NCBI RefSeq assembly: GCF_030285665.1
Contig: NZ_CP127295.1
Span: 9,920,001 to 9,984,000 of the forward strand
Source of the DNA: Amycolatopsis mongoliensis
GTDB lineage: Bacteria; Actinomycetota; Actinomycetes; Mycobacteriales; Pseudonocardiaceae
Reading direction: 5' to 3'
DNA: 64,000 nt
Both the position numbers and the translations under genes were made by a program. The notes under the pieces were generated by a model. That model was given only the letters and a program-made list of their open reading frames with translations. It did not search any database and had not been told where the DNA came from. Shown in pieces: positions 1 to 7,850 of the stretch; positions within the stretch are counted from its first letter, which is position 1, and each line of letters opens with the position of its first letter.

Positions 1-189
1 GTTCTTCACCGCACCGTGGCCGACGCGCTGGCGGACTACCGCCGGACCTGGCTCAGCGCCCTGCTCGTGCCGGCCAAGCACAGCTTCGCGGGACTCCGCC
101 GCAAGGCCCGCGCGGCGGCGCTCGAGCGCATCTGGGTGCCGGCGGTGGGCACCGCGACGGTGCGGCCGGTGACCGCCCAGGCCGCCTGA
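1..189 (+). CDS. C-terminal fragment of an unidentified protein
   Basis: An open frame runs from the window edge to a TGA and encodes 62 residues. The start lies outside the window. The visible tail is rich in Ala, Arg and Leu, has one Trp-containing amphipathic stretch, and ends in a Val/Thr/Ala-rich tail. I do not recognise the family and see no catalytic motif. Codon use is typical of the neighbouring genes (third positions almost all G or C), which is the main reason to call it coding. It is convergent with the OsmC gene, whose stop lies 57 bp downstream. Confidence 0.6.
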   Translation, partial: VLHRTVADALADYRRTWLSALLVPAKHSFAGLRRKARAAALERIWVPAVGTATVRPVTAQAA

Positions 190-246
190 CGGCGAGGGCT
201 CGGCGCGGGCCGAGCCCGGCCCGCGCCGCCCGGAGATCCGGTTACC

Positions 247-693
247 TCAGCGGCCGGTCTCCCGCGTCTCGATCGCGATCTCCGAGGACAGCGTCCGGTG
301 GACCGGGCACTTGTCGGCCATCAGCATGAGCTTCGCGCGCTGGTCGTCGTCCAGCTCGCCTTCCAGCTCGATTTCGCGCGTGATCCGGCTCAGCATGCCG
401 CGCTCGGTCTCGCACCTGGCGCAGTCCTCGGCGTGGATGCGATCGTGCCGGAGCCGGATCGTCGCCCGGGTCAGCGGGATGCCCTTGCGGTTGGCGTACA
501 TCCGCAGCGTGATCGCCGTGCACGAACCCAGCGAAGCGAGCAGCAGCTCGTACGGGTTCGGGCCGGCGTCGGCGCCCCCGACCTCGACCGGTTCGTCGAC
601 GAGCAGCTCGTGGGTCGCCGTCGTGACCTGCTGCGTGTAGGTGCCGTCGCCGCTCGCGGTGACGACGACCGTGCCCGGCTCGGGGTGCTCCAT
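247..693 (-). CDS. OsmC family peroxiredoxin-like protein
   Basis: 148 residues, a normal length for OsmC/Ohr proteins, which reduce organic hydroperoxides with a pair of cysteines in a dimeric cytoplasmic fold. The two expected cysteines are visible: Cys58 in the helix motif SLGSCTAITLRMYA and Cys129 in ADKCPVHRTL. The extra CARC pair at 91-94 and the KCPVH motif point to the YhfA/OsmC-like branch rather than classical Ohr (inference). The ATG is preceded on the minus strand by GGAGG about 9 nt upstream, which fixes the start. The gene follows the HD-domain gene with only a 5-bp gap, so the two probably form one transcript. The substrate cannot be read from the sequence. Confidence 0.88.
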   Translation of the reverse strand: MEHPEPGTVVVTASGDGTYTQQVTTATHELLVDEPVEVGGADAGPNPYELLLASLGSCTAITLRMYANRKGIPLTRATIRLRHDRIHAEDCARCETERGMLSRITREIELEGELDDDQRAKLMLMADKCPVHRTLSSEIAIETRETGR

Positions 694-698
694 CCGCG

Positions 699-1319
699 TC
701 AGTCCTCCCAGGGTGAGTCCAAGATCGTGGTGACGAAGTCCGTCCGCTCGAAGCCTGGCACGAACCGGGCCAGGACATCGGCTTTGACGTTCCCGAACGT
801 CGTGTCGGGCCGGTCACGGATGCCGTCGGTGAAGGCCTCGAGGATGCGCCGCTTGAAGTCCGGCCGCGGGTGCGCCGCCACGACCGCGGCCCGGGCGTCG
901 GCGGGGAGGTCGTGGTAGCCGATGCCCAGGACGTCGTACTCGACACCGGCCGTCACCAGCGCGACCTCGGGTTCCATGTGTTCGGGGATGCCTGGGGTGG
1001 TGTGCAGCGCGATGGCCGTCCAGGCGATCCGGGCGCGCTCGGCGGCGACGCCGTGCCCGAGCAGGAAACGGCGGGCCTCGTCCGCGCCGTCGAGCTCGAA
1101 GCGCCGGTCGGTGCGGTGGCCCGCGACGAGCCCGAGGTCGTGGAACAGCGCCGCCACGTAGAGCAGCTCGGCGTCGAAGTCGAGGCCGCGGCGCCGTCCC
1201 TGGAGCGCGCCGAAGAGGTAGACGCGGGCGGAGTGGTCGTAGAGGAGCGGGCCCGCGGTGTCGCGGACGTATGCGGTGGCTTCGCGGGCGAGCGCGGTGT
1301 CAGGGACGTCGATGGTCAT
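699..1319 (-). CDS. HD-domain phosphohydrolase-like protein
   Basis: 206 residues. The HD signature is clear: His30 in YDHSARVY, then His60-Asp61 in AALFHDLGL, as in metal-dependent phosphohydrolases of the HD superfamily. Many small HD proteins of this type resemble the cyanamide hydratase/DUF family, and the substrate here is unknown. I chose the ATG at 1317-1319 because an N-terminal extension beyond it would run through the divergent promoter region and shows no family similarity. The Shine-Dalgarno sequence is weak. It lies 5 bp upstream of the OsmC gene and is divergent from the TetR gene, whose promoter lies in the 159-bp gap, so the regulator may control this pair (inference). Confidence 0.82.
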   Translation of the reverse strand: MTIDVPDTALAREATAYVRDTAGPLLYDHSARVYLFGALQGRRRGLDFDAELLYVAALFHDLGLVAGHRTDRRFELDGADEARRFLLGHGVAAERARIAWTAIALHTTPGIPEHMEPEVALVTAGVEYDVLGIGYHDLPADARAAVVAAHPRPDFKRRILEAFTDGIRDRPDTTFGNVKADVLARFVPGFERTDFVTTILDSPWED

Positions 1320-1400
1320 GCCGACGACGATGCCCGCCCGCGCGGTGCTCGGACATGCGTCCAGCGGACGGGAACCCCGCACATCCGGACATCCGGCGCA

Positions 1401-1429
1401 TTCCCAAGACGCGCCGGATATCGTATCTT
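1401..1429 (+). promoter_or_regulatory. Candidate promoter and operator for the TetR gene
   Basis: TTCCCA (1401-1406) and TATCTT (1424-1429) are separated by 17 bp and fit a vegetative actinobacterial promoter reading toward the TetR gene. GATA-TCG-TATC (1417-1427) is an inverted repeat overlapping the -10 box, a natural place for an autorepressor. Just upstream ACATCCGG is tandemly repeated (1381-1396). Function is inferred from position only. Confidence 0.4.
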
Positions 1430-1478
1430 CTGCTGCGGGTGGTTCACCCGGACGTGTTGTGCGCGAAGGGGGTGCGCC

Positions 1479-2114
1479 GTGGCCACCAGGCACCTGTCGA
1501 TGCGCCCCGCCGAGCAGGGCAACCGCGAGCGCTTCCTGGACGCGGCGCTGGCGGTGCTGTTCGACCGCGGTGTCACCGGGCTGACGGTCCGCGGCGTGGC
1601 CGAGGAGGCCGGCGCGTCGACGATCTCGGTGTACGCCCGCTTCGGCGGCCGCGAGGGCCTGCTCGACGCGCTGTACGAGCGCACGTTCGAGTCGCTGCGG
1701 CAGGTGCTGGAGGATCTGCCGCCGGCGAGCCCGGACGGCGTCGCGGACCTGCTGCACCTGGCGCTCGAGTACCGGCTGTTCGCCCGCGAGAGCCCGGTCC
1801 GCTACGCGCTGATGTTCGAGCGCCCGGTGCCGAGGTTCGACCCCGACCCGGCGCTGCGGTCGACGGTCCTGCGGACGACGTTCACCCTGTTCATCGCCCG
1901 GGTCCAGCGGGTGTGCCCGCCGGAGGCGGACGCCCGCGAGGCGGCGTACCAGCTGTGGACGGCGATGCACGGCCTGGTCGGCGCGGAGCTGATGCTGGCT
2001 TCGCGGACGCCGCTGCCGGACTGGTTCATCCCGCCGACCGAAGAGGCGAACGAAGGGATGTACCGCCGAGGAGTCAGCGCGATGATGACCGGCCTGGGCC
2101 TGCGCAACCCCTGA
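1479..2114 (+). CDS. TetR family transcriptional regulator
   Basis: 211 residues with the TetR layout: an N-terminal helix-turn-helix (GVTGLTVRGVAEEAGASTIS, followed by VYARFGGREGLLDALY) at about residues 27-65 and a helical ligand-binding domain after it. The C-terminal domain resembles the TetR_C_33/WHG-type group that follows the motif ALEYRLFARESP. GTG at 1479 is chosen because AAGGGGG lies about 7 nt upstream. An in-frame ATG at 1500 is an alternative. It is divergent from the HD/OsmC pair, the usual arrangement for local control. The ligand is unknown. Confidence 0.88.
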   Translation: MATRHLSMRPAEQGNRERFLDAALAVLFDRGVTGLTVRGVAEEAGASTISVYARFGGREGLLDALYERTFESLRQVLEDLPPASPDGVADLLHLALEYRLFARESPVRYALMFERPVPRFDPDPALRSTVLRTTFTLFIARVQRVCPPEADAREAAYQLWTAMHGLVGAELMLASRTPLPDWFIPPTEEANEGMYRRGVSAMMTGLGLRNP

Positions 2115-2141
2115 GCCAGGCGGAGGCACCGCAGGCCGGCG

Positions 2142-2334
2142 ACGCACCCGATGTGGCGTTCGGCGCGTCCCAACGCCGCGCTCGCTGCCGCCCGCGCACC
2201 CCAATGCGGGACTCGCCGCCGCTCGCGCACCCCAACGCGGGGCTCGCCGCCCGTGCACCCAATGTGGCGTTGGGTGCGTCCCACGCACCCAATGTGGCGT
2301 TCGGTGCGTCCCACGCACCCAACGCCACATTGGG
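2142..2334. repeat. Intergenic repeat block, family A (CCAATGTGGCGTT...GGTGCGTCC)
   Basis: A motif of about 28 bp beginning CACCCAATGTGGCGTT and ending GGTGCGTCC occurs three times in direct orientation (near 2142, 2260 and 2286), with degraded versions between. An inverted copy closes the block. The last direct copy and the inverted copy form a near-perfect hairpin at 2288-2334, with arms starting CCCAATGTGGCGTT and one internal mismatch. A related hairpin lies at 10329-10410. No open frame here has coding character. It could act as a bidirectional terminator or be a mobile palindromic repeat. Confidence 0.7.
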
Positions 2335-2370
2335 GCGCTCGGGCCGGTACCTACTCCGGCGCCCGCGAAC

Positions 2371-2467
2371 CGAGCCGGGCCGGGGCGGGGCGGGGCGGGC
2401 GGTGCGGGCCTGGCCGAACCGAGCCGGGCCGGGCCGGGGCCGGGCCGGGTCGGGTCGGGCGGGGCGT
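2371..2467. repeat. Low-complexity G/C stretch (GGGCC/GGGGC units)
   Basis: About 95 bp built of short units such as CGGGCCGG, CGGGGCGG and CGGGTCGG, with two nearly identical GAACCGAGCCGGGCC segments. It lies between the family A repeat block and the rpsA terminator. I see no gene in it. It probably arose by slippage and may be prone to assembly error. Confidence 0.6.
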
Positions 2468-2474
2468 CAACGCA

Positions 2475-2509
2475 GCGAACCCCCGGTCCGCTGGGGACCG
2501 GGGGTTCGC
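2475..2509 (-). terminator. rpsA terminator hairpin
   Basis: A perfect 15-bp stem (arm GCGAACCCCCGGTCC) with a 5-nt loop starts 22 nt after the rpsA stop codon on the minus strand. No T-run follows, which is normal for high-GC actinobacteria. Confidence 0.8.
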
Positions 2510-2531
2510 AGTCAGCTCAGAGCGCTAGTGC

Positions 2532-4031
2532 TCACGCGCCGCCGGAGAGCTTCTCGCGGAGCGCCGCGAGCTGCTCGTCGGAGGCGAGGGTGCCGCCGGT
2601 GCTCTTCGTGTCGGCCGGGGCCGAGCCCGAGGTGTAGCTCTGCTCGCCACCCTCGATGCCGGTCGCCGCGTCCGCCGCGGCTTCCGCGTCGGCCTCGACG
2701 GCCTTCTGGACCTGCTTCATGTGGGCCTCGTAACGAGTGTGCGCCTCGGCGTACTGGCGCTCCCACTCCTCACGCTGCTTGTCGAAGCCTTCCTGCCACT
2801 CCTGGGTGTCCGGGTCGAAGCCCTCGGGGTAGATGTAGTTCCCCTCGGTGTCGTACTCGGCGGCCATGCCGTACTGGGCCGGGTCGAACTCGGTGTCCGG
2901 CGTGACACCCTCGTTCGCCTGCTTCAGCGACAGCGAGATGCGACGGCGCTCGAGGTCGATGTCGATGACCTTGACCATGACGTCACCGTTGACCTGGACG
3001 ACCTGCTCCGGGATCTCGACGTGGCGCTCGGCCAGCTCCGAGATGTGGACCAGACCCTCGATGCCCTCTTCGACGCGCACGAACGCACCGAACGGAACCA
3101 GCTTCGTGACCTTGCCCGGCACGATCTGGCCGATCGCGTGGGTGCGGGCGAACTGGCGCCACGGGTCTTCCTGGGTCGCCTTCAGCGACAGCGAGACGCG
3201 CTCGCGGTCCATGTCGACGTCCAGGACCTCGACCGTGACCTCCTGGCCGACCTCGACGACCTCGGACGGGTGGTCGATGTGCTTCCAGGACAGCTCGGAA
3301 ACGTGCACCAGGCCGTCGACGCCACCCAGGTCCACGAAGGCACCGAAGTTGACGATGGACGACACGACGCCCTTGCGGACCTGACCCTTGGCGAGCGCGT
3401 TGAGGAACTCGCTGCGCACCTCGGACTGGGTCTGCTCCAGGTAGGCACGGCGGGACAGGACCACGTTGTTGCGGTTCTTGTCCAGCTCGATGATCTTCGC
3501 CTCGAGCTCGCGGCCGACGTACGGCTGCAGGTCGCGGACGCGGCGCATCTCGACCAGGGACGCGGGGAGGAAGCCGCGCAGGCCGATGTCCAGGATGAGG
3601 CCGCCCTTGACGACCTCGATGACGGTGCCCTTGACGGGCTCGTCCTTCTCCTTGAGCTCCTCGATCGTGCCCCAGGCGCGCTCGTACTGCGCGCGCTTCT
3701 TGGACAGGATCAGACGGCCTTCCTTGTCCTCCTTCTGGAGAACGAGGGCTTCGACCTCATCGCCGACGGTGACAACCTCAGCCGGGTCGACATCGTGCTT
3801 GATGGACAGCTCACGCGAGGGGATGACACCCTCGGTCTTGTAGCCGATGTCGAGCAGGACCTCGTCGCGGTCGACCTTGACGATCGTGCCTTCGACGATG
3901 TCACCATCGTTGAAGTACTTGATCGTCTTGTCGATAGCCGCGAGGAAATCTTCCTCCGACCCGATGTCGTTGATGGCGACCTGCGGGGCCCCGGTGGGGG
4001 CGGTCGGGGCGGTGGCGGTGTCGGTGGTCAT
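2532..4031 (-). CDS. rpsA: 30S ribosomal protein S1
   Basis: 499 residues with four S1 RNA-binding (OB-fold) repeats at about 43-112, 129-196, 215-284 and 300-370. The hallmark motifs are VNFGAFVDLGGVDGLVHVSE and VPFGAFVRVEEGIEGLVHIS in repeats 3 and 4. This four-repeat form with an acidic, Ala-rich C-terminal tail is the actinobacterial version, shorter than the six-repeat enterobacterial S1. S1 binds mRNA on the small ribosomal subunit during initiation. The ATG at 4029-4031 is preceded by GGAG about 12 nt upstream. It has its own strong promoter and a strong terminator, so it is probably monocistronic. In M. tuberculosis rpsA and polA are neighbours; here about 8 kb lies between them. Confidence 0.97.
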   Translation of the reverse strand: MTTDTATAPTAPTGAPQVAINDIGSEEDFLAAIDKTIKYFNDGDIVEGTIVKVDRDEVLLDIGYKTEGVIPSRELSIKHDVDPAEVVTVGDEVEALVLQKEDKEGRLILSKKRAQYERAWGTIEELKEKDEPVKGTVIEVVKGGLILDIGLRGFLPASLVEMRRVRDLQPYVGRELEAKIIELDKNRNNVVLSRRAYLEQTQSEVRSEFLNALAKGQVRKGVVSSIVNFGAFVDLGGVDGLVHVSELSWKHIDHPSEVVEVGQEVTVEVLDVDMDRERVSLSLKATQEDPWRQFARTHAIGQIVPGKVTKLVPFGAFVRVEEGIEGLVHISELAERHVEIPEQVVQVNGDVMVKVIDIDLERRRISLSLKQANEGVTPDTEFDPAQYGMAAEYDTEGNYIYPEGFDPDTQEWQEGFDKQREEWERQYAEAHTRYEAHMKQVQKAVEADAEAAADAATGIEGGEQSYTSGSAPADTKSTGGTLASDEQLAALREKLSGGA

Positions 4032-4223
4032 TAGGCGGGTTGCTCCGGTGGATGGGATCGAGGGTTGGCAGTTGTCGGCGCGATGGGCACTACGAGATGC
4101 GACGACCCTGCGAGCAAACGTCCACCAGTGAACGACCGCGGCATGACCCGCATAACGGTGCGCGACCCGAGCCCGACCAAGAAAGCTGAGCGGAAGGCAG
4201 CGCGAACCCACTGCGCTAACACT

Positions 4224-4253
4224 TATCCTACGCGGCGGCCGCTAGGCGGCACA
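4224..4253 (-). promoter_or_regulatory. Probable rpsA promoter
   Basis: Reading on the minus strand: TTGTGC (4248-4253), 18 bp, TAGGAT (4224-4229). This is a good fit to the principal sigma factor consensus. It predicts a leader of about 185 nt before the rpsA ATG, long enough for translational autoregulation by S1 (inference). The rest of the 302-bp gap between rpsA and the divergent methyltransferase gene shows no gene. Confidence 0.6.
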
Positions 4254-4333
4254 ATCAGGGTCCCCCTCGGTCGCTAAGGTCCTCGCGGAAGCAAACCGCA
4301 CGCACCAGGACGCAGGGACCGGAGACCACCATC

Positions 4334-5185
4334 ATGCCACCGGAGGAGCCGCCCGCGCCGGGGCGCCACGACGCGGCCGAGCACCGGCTGGGCACCGCGG
4401 CCGTCGCCTACCGCGAGGTCGGGGGCCCCGAAGCCGCCGCCGCGAACCTCGCGTGGTGGGACGCCGACGCCGACGACTACCAGGCCGAACACGGCGGGTT
4501 CCTCGGTGACGCCGACTTCGTCTGGTGCCCGGAGGGCGTGCGGGAGGCGGACGCGCGGCTGCTCGGCGACGTCCGCGGCAAGCGCGTGCTGGAGATCGGC
4601 TGCGGGCAGGCCGCGTGCTCGCGCTGGCTGGCGGCGCAGGGCGCCCGCGCCGTGGCGACCGACCTGTCGGCGGGCATGCTGCGCCACGCGCGCGAAGGCA
4701 ACGAGCGCACCGGCGCCGACGTCCCGCTGGTGCAGGCGAACGCCGAGTACCTGCCGCTGGCGTCGGGGAGCTTCGACGCGGCCTGCTCGGCCTTCGGCGC
4801 GATCCCGTTCGTGGCCTCGGTGGACGCCGTCTTCGCCGAGGTGCACCGGGTGCTGCGACCGGGCGCGCCGTGGGTGTTCTCGGTGACTCACCCGATGCGG
4901 TGGATCTTCCCGGACGACCCCGGCCCGCAGGGGCTCACCGTCACCCAGCCGTACTTCGACCGCACGCCGTACGTGGAGGTCGACGACGAGGGCACCGCGA
5001 CCTACGTCGAGTACCACCACACCCTCGGCGACTACGTGCGCGCGCTGGCCGCGGCCGGGTTCACCCTCACCGACCTGGTCGAGCCCGAATGGCCGGAGGG
5101 GCACACGCGGGTCTGGGGCCAGTGGAGCCCGCTGCGGGGCCGGCTCTTCCCGGGCACCGCGATCTTCCGCACGCGCCGCTCGTGA
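4334..5185 (+). CDS. Class I SAM-dependent methyltransferase
   Basis: 283 residues. Motif I of the Rossmann methyltransferase fold is VLEIGCGQ at 85-92, and the acidic ribose-binding residue at the end of strand 2 is Asp110 (ATDLSAGM). Motif III/IV region: FDAACSAFGAIPF, about 147-159. The middle matches the Methyltransf_11/25 group, which methylate small molecules. The long N-terminal part (1-80), with AAANLAWWDADADDYQAEHG, is a recurring feature of this actinobacterial subfamily. Substrate unknown. The ATG has GGAG upstream. The stop overlaps the GTG start of the first GNAT gene by 4 bp, so translation is probably coupled. Confidence 0.9.
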   Translation: MPPEEPPAPGRHDAAEHRLGTAAVAYREVGGPEAAAANLAWWDADADDYQAEHGGFLGDADFVWCPEGVREADARLLGDVRGKRVLEIGCGQAACSRWLAAQGARAVATDLSAGMLRHAREGNERTGADVPLVQANAEYLPLASGSFDAACSAFGAIPFVASVDAVFAEVHRVLRPGAPWVFSVTHPMRWIFPDDPGPQGLTVTQPYFDRTPYVEVDDEGTATYVEYHHTLGDYVRALAAAGFTLTDLVEPEWPEGHTRVWGQWSPLRGRLFPGTAIFRTRRS

Positions 5186-6093
5186 ACCCCCTGGAAAGGG
5201 AGCAGAACGCCCGGTTCGCCACGCTCGACCCCCTGCTGCCGCCGATCGCCGCCCCGCCCGCGGCGAGCGAGCCGCTGGTGGTGACCACCGGCGGGCGCCG
5301 GGCGGGCGGCCTGCTGACGCACGTCGTGCACGCGCCGGGGGCGTGGCCCGCGCTGTGGGGCCCGCTGGAGATCTGGGACCTGACCGCGGTGCCGGGCGAC
5401 AGCGGCGCGGCGGGCCTGACCGCGCTGCTGGCGGCCTGGCGCGACCGGATGCGCGGGACGCGCCCCGATCCGGACTCGGGCTGCTCACTGGCCTGGCCGA
5501 GCCGCGACGCCGAGGCGTCGGCGGTCCTGCTGGCCCACGGCTTCGCGCCGATGACGTGCCTGGCGGTGCGGACCCCCGCGCCGCCCGCGGACGAGGGACC
5601 GTCCCGGGTGACCGTCCGCCTCGCCGGCGAGGGCGACGTCGAGGCGCTCACCGACCTGCGCGTGGCGGAATGGCGCTACACGTCGCTGGTGGGCACCGCG
5701 GTGCCGCGGGCCGGTGCGCGGGCGCTGCTGCGCGCGGAGGTCGTCCGGGCGCTGCGCTTCAGCGGCCTGGTCTGGCTCGCGGAGGACGACGGCGTCCCGG
5801 TGGGCATGGCCGCGTGCGTCCCGACCTCGCCCGCGCCGGGCGACGGCATCCACGGCCGGCTGCAGCCGGGCCGCTGGGGGTACGTCGACACGCTGTCGGT
5901 CGCGCCCGGCGCGCGCGGCGGCGGCGTGGGCCGGGCGCTGATGGCGGTGGCCCATCGCGAGCTGCTGCGGCCGGGGGTGCGCGGTACGTTCCTCTTCTAC
6001 CACCCGGCGAACCCGCTCTCGCCGGTGTTCTGGCACCGGCAGGGCTATCGTCCACTGTGGACCATGTGGATCCGGCGACCCGCCTGGTCCTGA
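5182..6093 (+). CDS. GNAT family N-acetyltransferase (first of a tandem pair)
   Basis: 303 residues. The acetyl-CoA binding motif A is visible as ARGGGVGRALM (244-254), followed by the typical C-terminal signature FWHRQGYRPLWT. The N-terminal 135 residues form a second, more diverged domain with WPSRDAEA, suggesting a two-domain GNAT-like protein. GTG at 5182 overlaps the preceding TGA (GTGA). The next gene encodes a paralogue with the same architecture; the DNA encoding FWHRQGYRPLWT is almost identical in both. Acyl acceptor unknown. Confidence 0.88.
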   Translation: MNPLEREQNARFATLDPLLPPIAAPPAASEPLVVTTGGRRAGGLLTHVVHAPGAWPALWGPLEIWDLTAVPGDSGAAGLTALLAAWRDRMRGTRPDPDSGCSLAWPSRDAEASAVLLAHGFAPMTCLAVRTPAPPADEGPSRVTVRLAGEGDVEALTDLRVAEWRYTSLVGTAVPRAGARALLRAEVVRALRFSGLVWLAEDDGVPVGMAACVPTSPAPGDGIHGRLQPGRWGYVDTLSVAPGARGGGVGRALMAVAHRELLRPGVRGTFLFYHPANPLSPVFWHRQGYRPLWTMWIRRPAWS

Positions 6094-6113
6094 CCGACGC
6101 ACCAGGGGGGTCC

Positions 6114-7034
6114 ATGGAGATCGCCGAGCCGCTGCTCGCCGCCCACCGCGCGCGCTTCGCGGCGGTCGACGCGCTGCTGCCGCCCGCCGCACCCCCGGCC
6201 GAGGGCCGGCGGCTCGACGCCGCGACCGCGGACGGCACCCGGGTCGCCGGGGTGGTGCAGCGGCAGCGCGCGGCGCCGGGCGACGTCACGACGCTGTGGG
6301 TGGCCGCCGACGTCTGGCAGCTCTTCCCGTACTTCGGCGCCACCGGCACCGAAGGCGTGGATCTCCTGCTTCGCGCGCTCAAGGGCCTGCTGGAGACGGA
6401 GGAGATCGGCGACGACTCGTCGTGCGTCGTTCTCTGGCCCAGCCGGGACGCCGAGGCGATCCGCGCCTTCCTCGACCACGGTCTCGTCCCGCTCTCCGCC
6501 GTCGGCGTGCGCACGGCACCCCCGGTCGAGGCGGACCCGGCGGTCGCCGTCCGCCGCGCGGGGCCCGGCGACTTCGCCACGGCGCTGGAGCTGGCCACCG
6601 CGACGTTCGACTACACCGGCCTCGTGGCCGCGGCCCGCCGGGCGGACACGGCCGAGCTGCTCGCCCCCGCGCTGCGGGCGGCACTGGCCGAGGACGAGCC
6701 GGCCGTCTGGCTGGCGGAGGACGGCGGCGAGGTCCGCGCCCTCGCCCACTGCGCGTGGATCGACGCGACCCCGGGGAGCGCGGCGGCCGAGCTGCTGCCG
6801 CCGGGACGCTGGGGGTACGTGAACAACGTGGTGACGGCGCCCGGTGAGCGCGGCAGCGGCTTCGGCCGGGCGCTGATGGCCCACGTGCACCGGGAGCTGC
6901 ACCGGGGCGGCGCGACCCGCACCTACCTCTACTACAACCCGACCAACCCGCTGGCCTCGGTGTTCTGGCACCGGCAGGGCTACCGTCCACTGTGGACCAG
7001 CTGGGAGGTGCGGCCGGCGTCGGCGCTGCGGTGA
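6114..7034 (+). CDS. GNAT family N-acetyltransferase (second of a tandem pair)
   Basis: 306 residues, paralogous along its length to the preceding gene: both have an N-terminal LLPP segment, WPSRDAEA near residue 110, motif A (here GERGSGFGRALM, about 244-255) and the C-terminal FWHRQGYRPLWT. The ATG at 6114 follows a G-run only 3 nt away. An earlier in-frame GTG around 6057 is possible but would overlap the preceding gene. The two genes and the methyltransferase form one operon-like array. This copy has diverged in its middle segment, so the two enzymes may differ in acceptor. Confidence 0.87.
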   Translation: MEIAEPLLAAHRARFAAVDALLPPAAPPAEGRRLDAATADGTRVAGVVQRQRAAPGDVTTLWVAADVWQLFPYFGATGTEGVDLLLRALKGLLETEEIGDDSSCVVLWPSRDAEAIRAFLDHGLVPLSAVGVRTAPPVEADPAVAVRRAGPGDFATALELATATFDYTGLVAAARRADTAELLAPALRAALAEDEPAVWLAEDGGEVRALAHCAWIDATPGSAAAELLPPGRWGYVNNVVTAPGERGSGFGRALMAHVHRELHRGGATRTYLYYNPTNPLASVFWHRQGYRPLWTSWEVRPASALR

Positions 7035-7085
7035 GCTCGAGCAGCCCGGTACGTCACCCGCAAGTGTGACGTGCGTCCGGTGATC

Positions 7086-7140
7086 TTGCCGCACCCCCTC
7101 CGCGAGGACTAGCTTTTGAACTGACCGGTCAGTTCAAAAG
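7086..7140 (+). promoter_or_regulatory. Promoter with 28-bp perfect palindromic operator
   Basis: TTGCCG (7086-7091), 18 bp, TAGCTT (7110-7115). A perfect palindrome covers 7113-7140; its half-site is CTTTTGAACTGACC. It overlaps the -10 box and the predicted start site, the classic position for a TetR-type repressor. The likely repressor is the TetR encoded by the last gene of the operon (inference). A second inverted repeat, ACGTCAC/GTGACGT, lies upstream at 7051-7072. Confidence 0.75.
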
Positions 7141-7160
7141 TTCCCGACGCTGGAGTAACC

Positions 7161-7850
7161 GTGCAGGTCCGAGCCGATCGGGTGTCCCTCGAAGGACACC
7201 ACGGCCCCTTGTTACCGCCCACCTCGCTGACCGTCGGCGAGGGCGACCTGGCGATCGTGCACGGCGAGCCCGGCGTCGGCGTCACCGCGTTCGGCCTGGC
7301 GCTGGCCGGGCGGCTGAAGCCGACCACCGGCACGGTGCACGCCGAAGGAACCGACGCCGGGCTGCCCGAGCTCGTCGCGGTCGTCGACGCCCCCGGCGTC
7401 AGCGAGCCCGACCACGCCCTCGCGCTGCGCGTGGTCGTCGGCGAGGAGCTGGCGCTCGCCCACCGGCCGGCCGGCAAGGAAGACGTCGCCCGCTGGCTCG
7501 CCGAGCACGACGCCGCGCCGTTCGCGGGCACGCGGTTCGAGAACCTCGCCCCGGCCCTGCGCACGCGGTTGCTGACCGAGCTGGCCGCCGGGCGCAAGGG
7601 CGTCCGGCTGCTCGTCCTCGACACCCCCGACCGGCACACCAGCGACGTCGAAAGCTGGGCCGGCCTGGCGCGCGAGCAGGCCGAGCGCGGGCTCGCCGTC
7701 GTGGTGCTGACCGCGACGACGCCGCTGTCCGCGCTCCCCTTCCCGCCCGCGCTCCTCGGCTCGGCCGAGCAGCCCGAGCCGCAGCACCACTCCCCCGAAC
7801 CCGCCCCCACCGAAGAGCTCCCCGAGAGCACCGACGGAGTCTCCGCATGA
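7161..7850 (+). CDS. Degenerate ABC-type ATPase (Walker A lysine missing)
   Basis: 229 residues that follow the ABC ATPase layout but lack key residues. The P-loop reads HGEPGVGVTAF (34-44): Val41 stands where the nucleotide-binding Lys should be. The Walker B equivalent is LLVLDTPD (150-157), with Asp154 kept but Thr155 in place of the catalytic Glu, and no LSGGQ signature is seen. It is therefore unlikely to hydrolyse ATP in the usual way. GTG at 7161 is set by GGAG about 10 nt upstream. It overlaps the YhgE/Pip gene by 4 bp, suggesting that it works with that membrane protein, perhaps as a structural or regulatory subunit (inference). Confidence 0.72.
   Translation: MQVRADRVSLEGHHGPLLPPTSLTVGEGDLAIVHGEPGVGVTAFGLALAGRLKPTTGTVHAEGTDAGLPELVAVVDAPGVSEPDHALALRVVVGEELALAHRPAGKEDVARWLAEHDAAPFAGTRFENLAPALRTRLLTELAAGRKGVRLLVLDTPDRHTSDVESWAGLAREQAERGLAVVVLTATTPLSALPFPPALLGSAEQPEPQHHSPEPAPTEELPESTDGVSA

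Noticed and set aside
2371..2467. Regular GGGCC/GGGGC units considered as a CRISPR-like or tandem array
   Set aside because: The units are under 10 bp, irregular in length, and have no spacers. Simple GC-rich slippage explains them.
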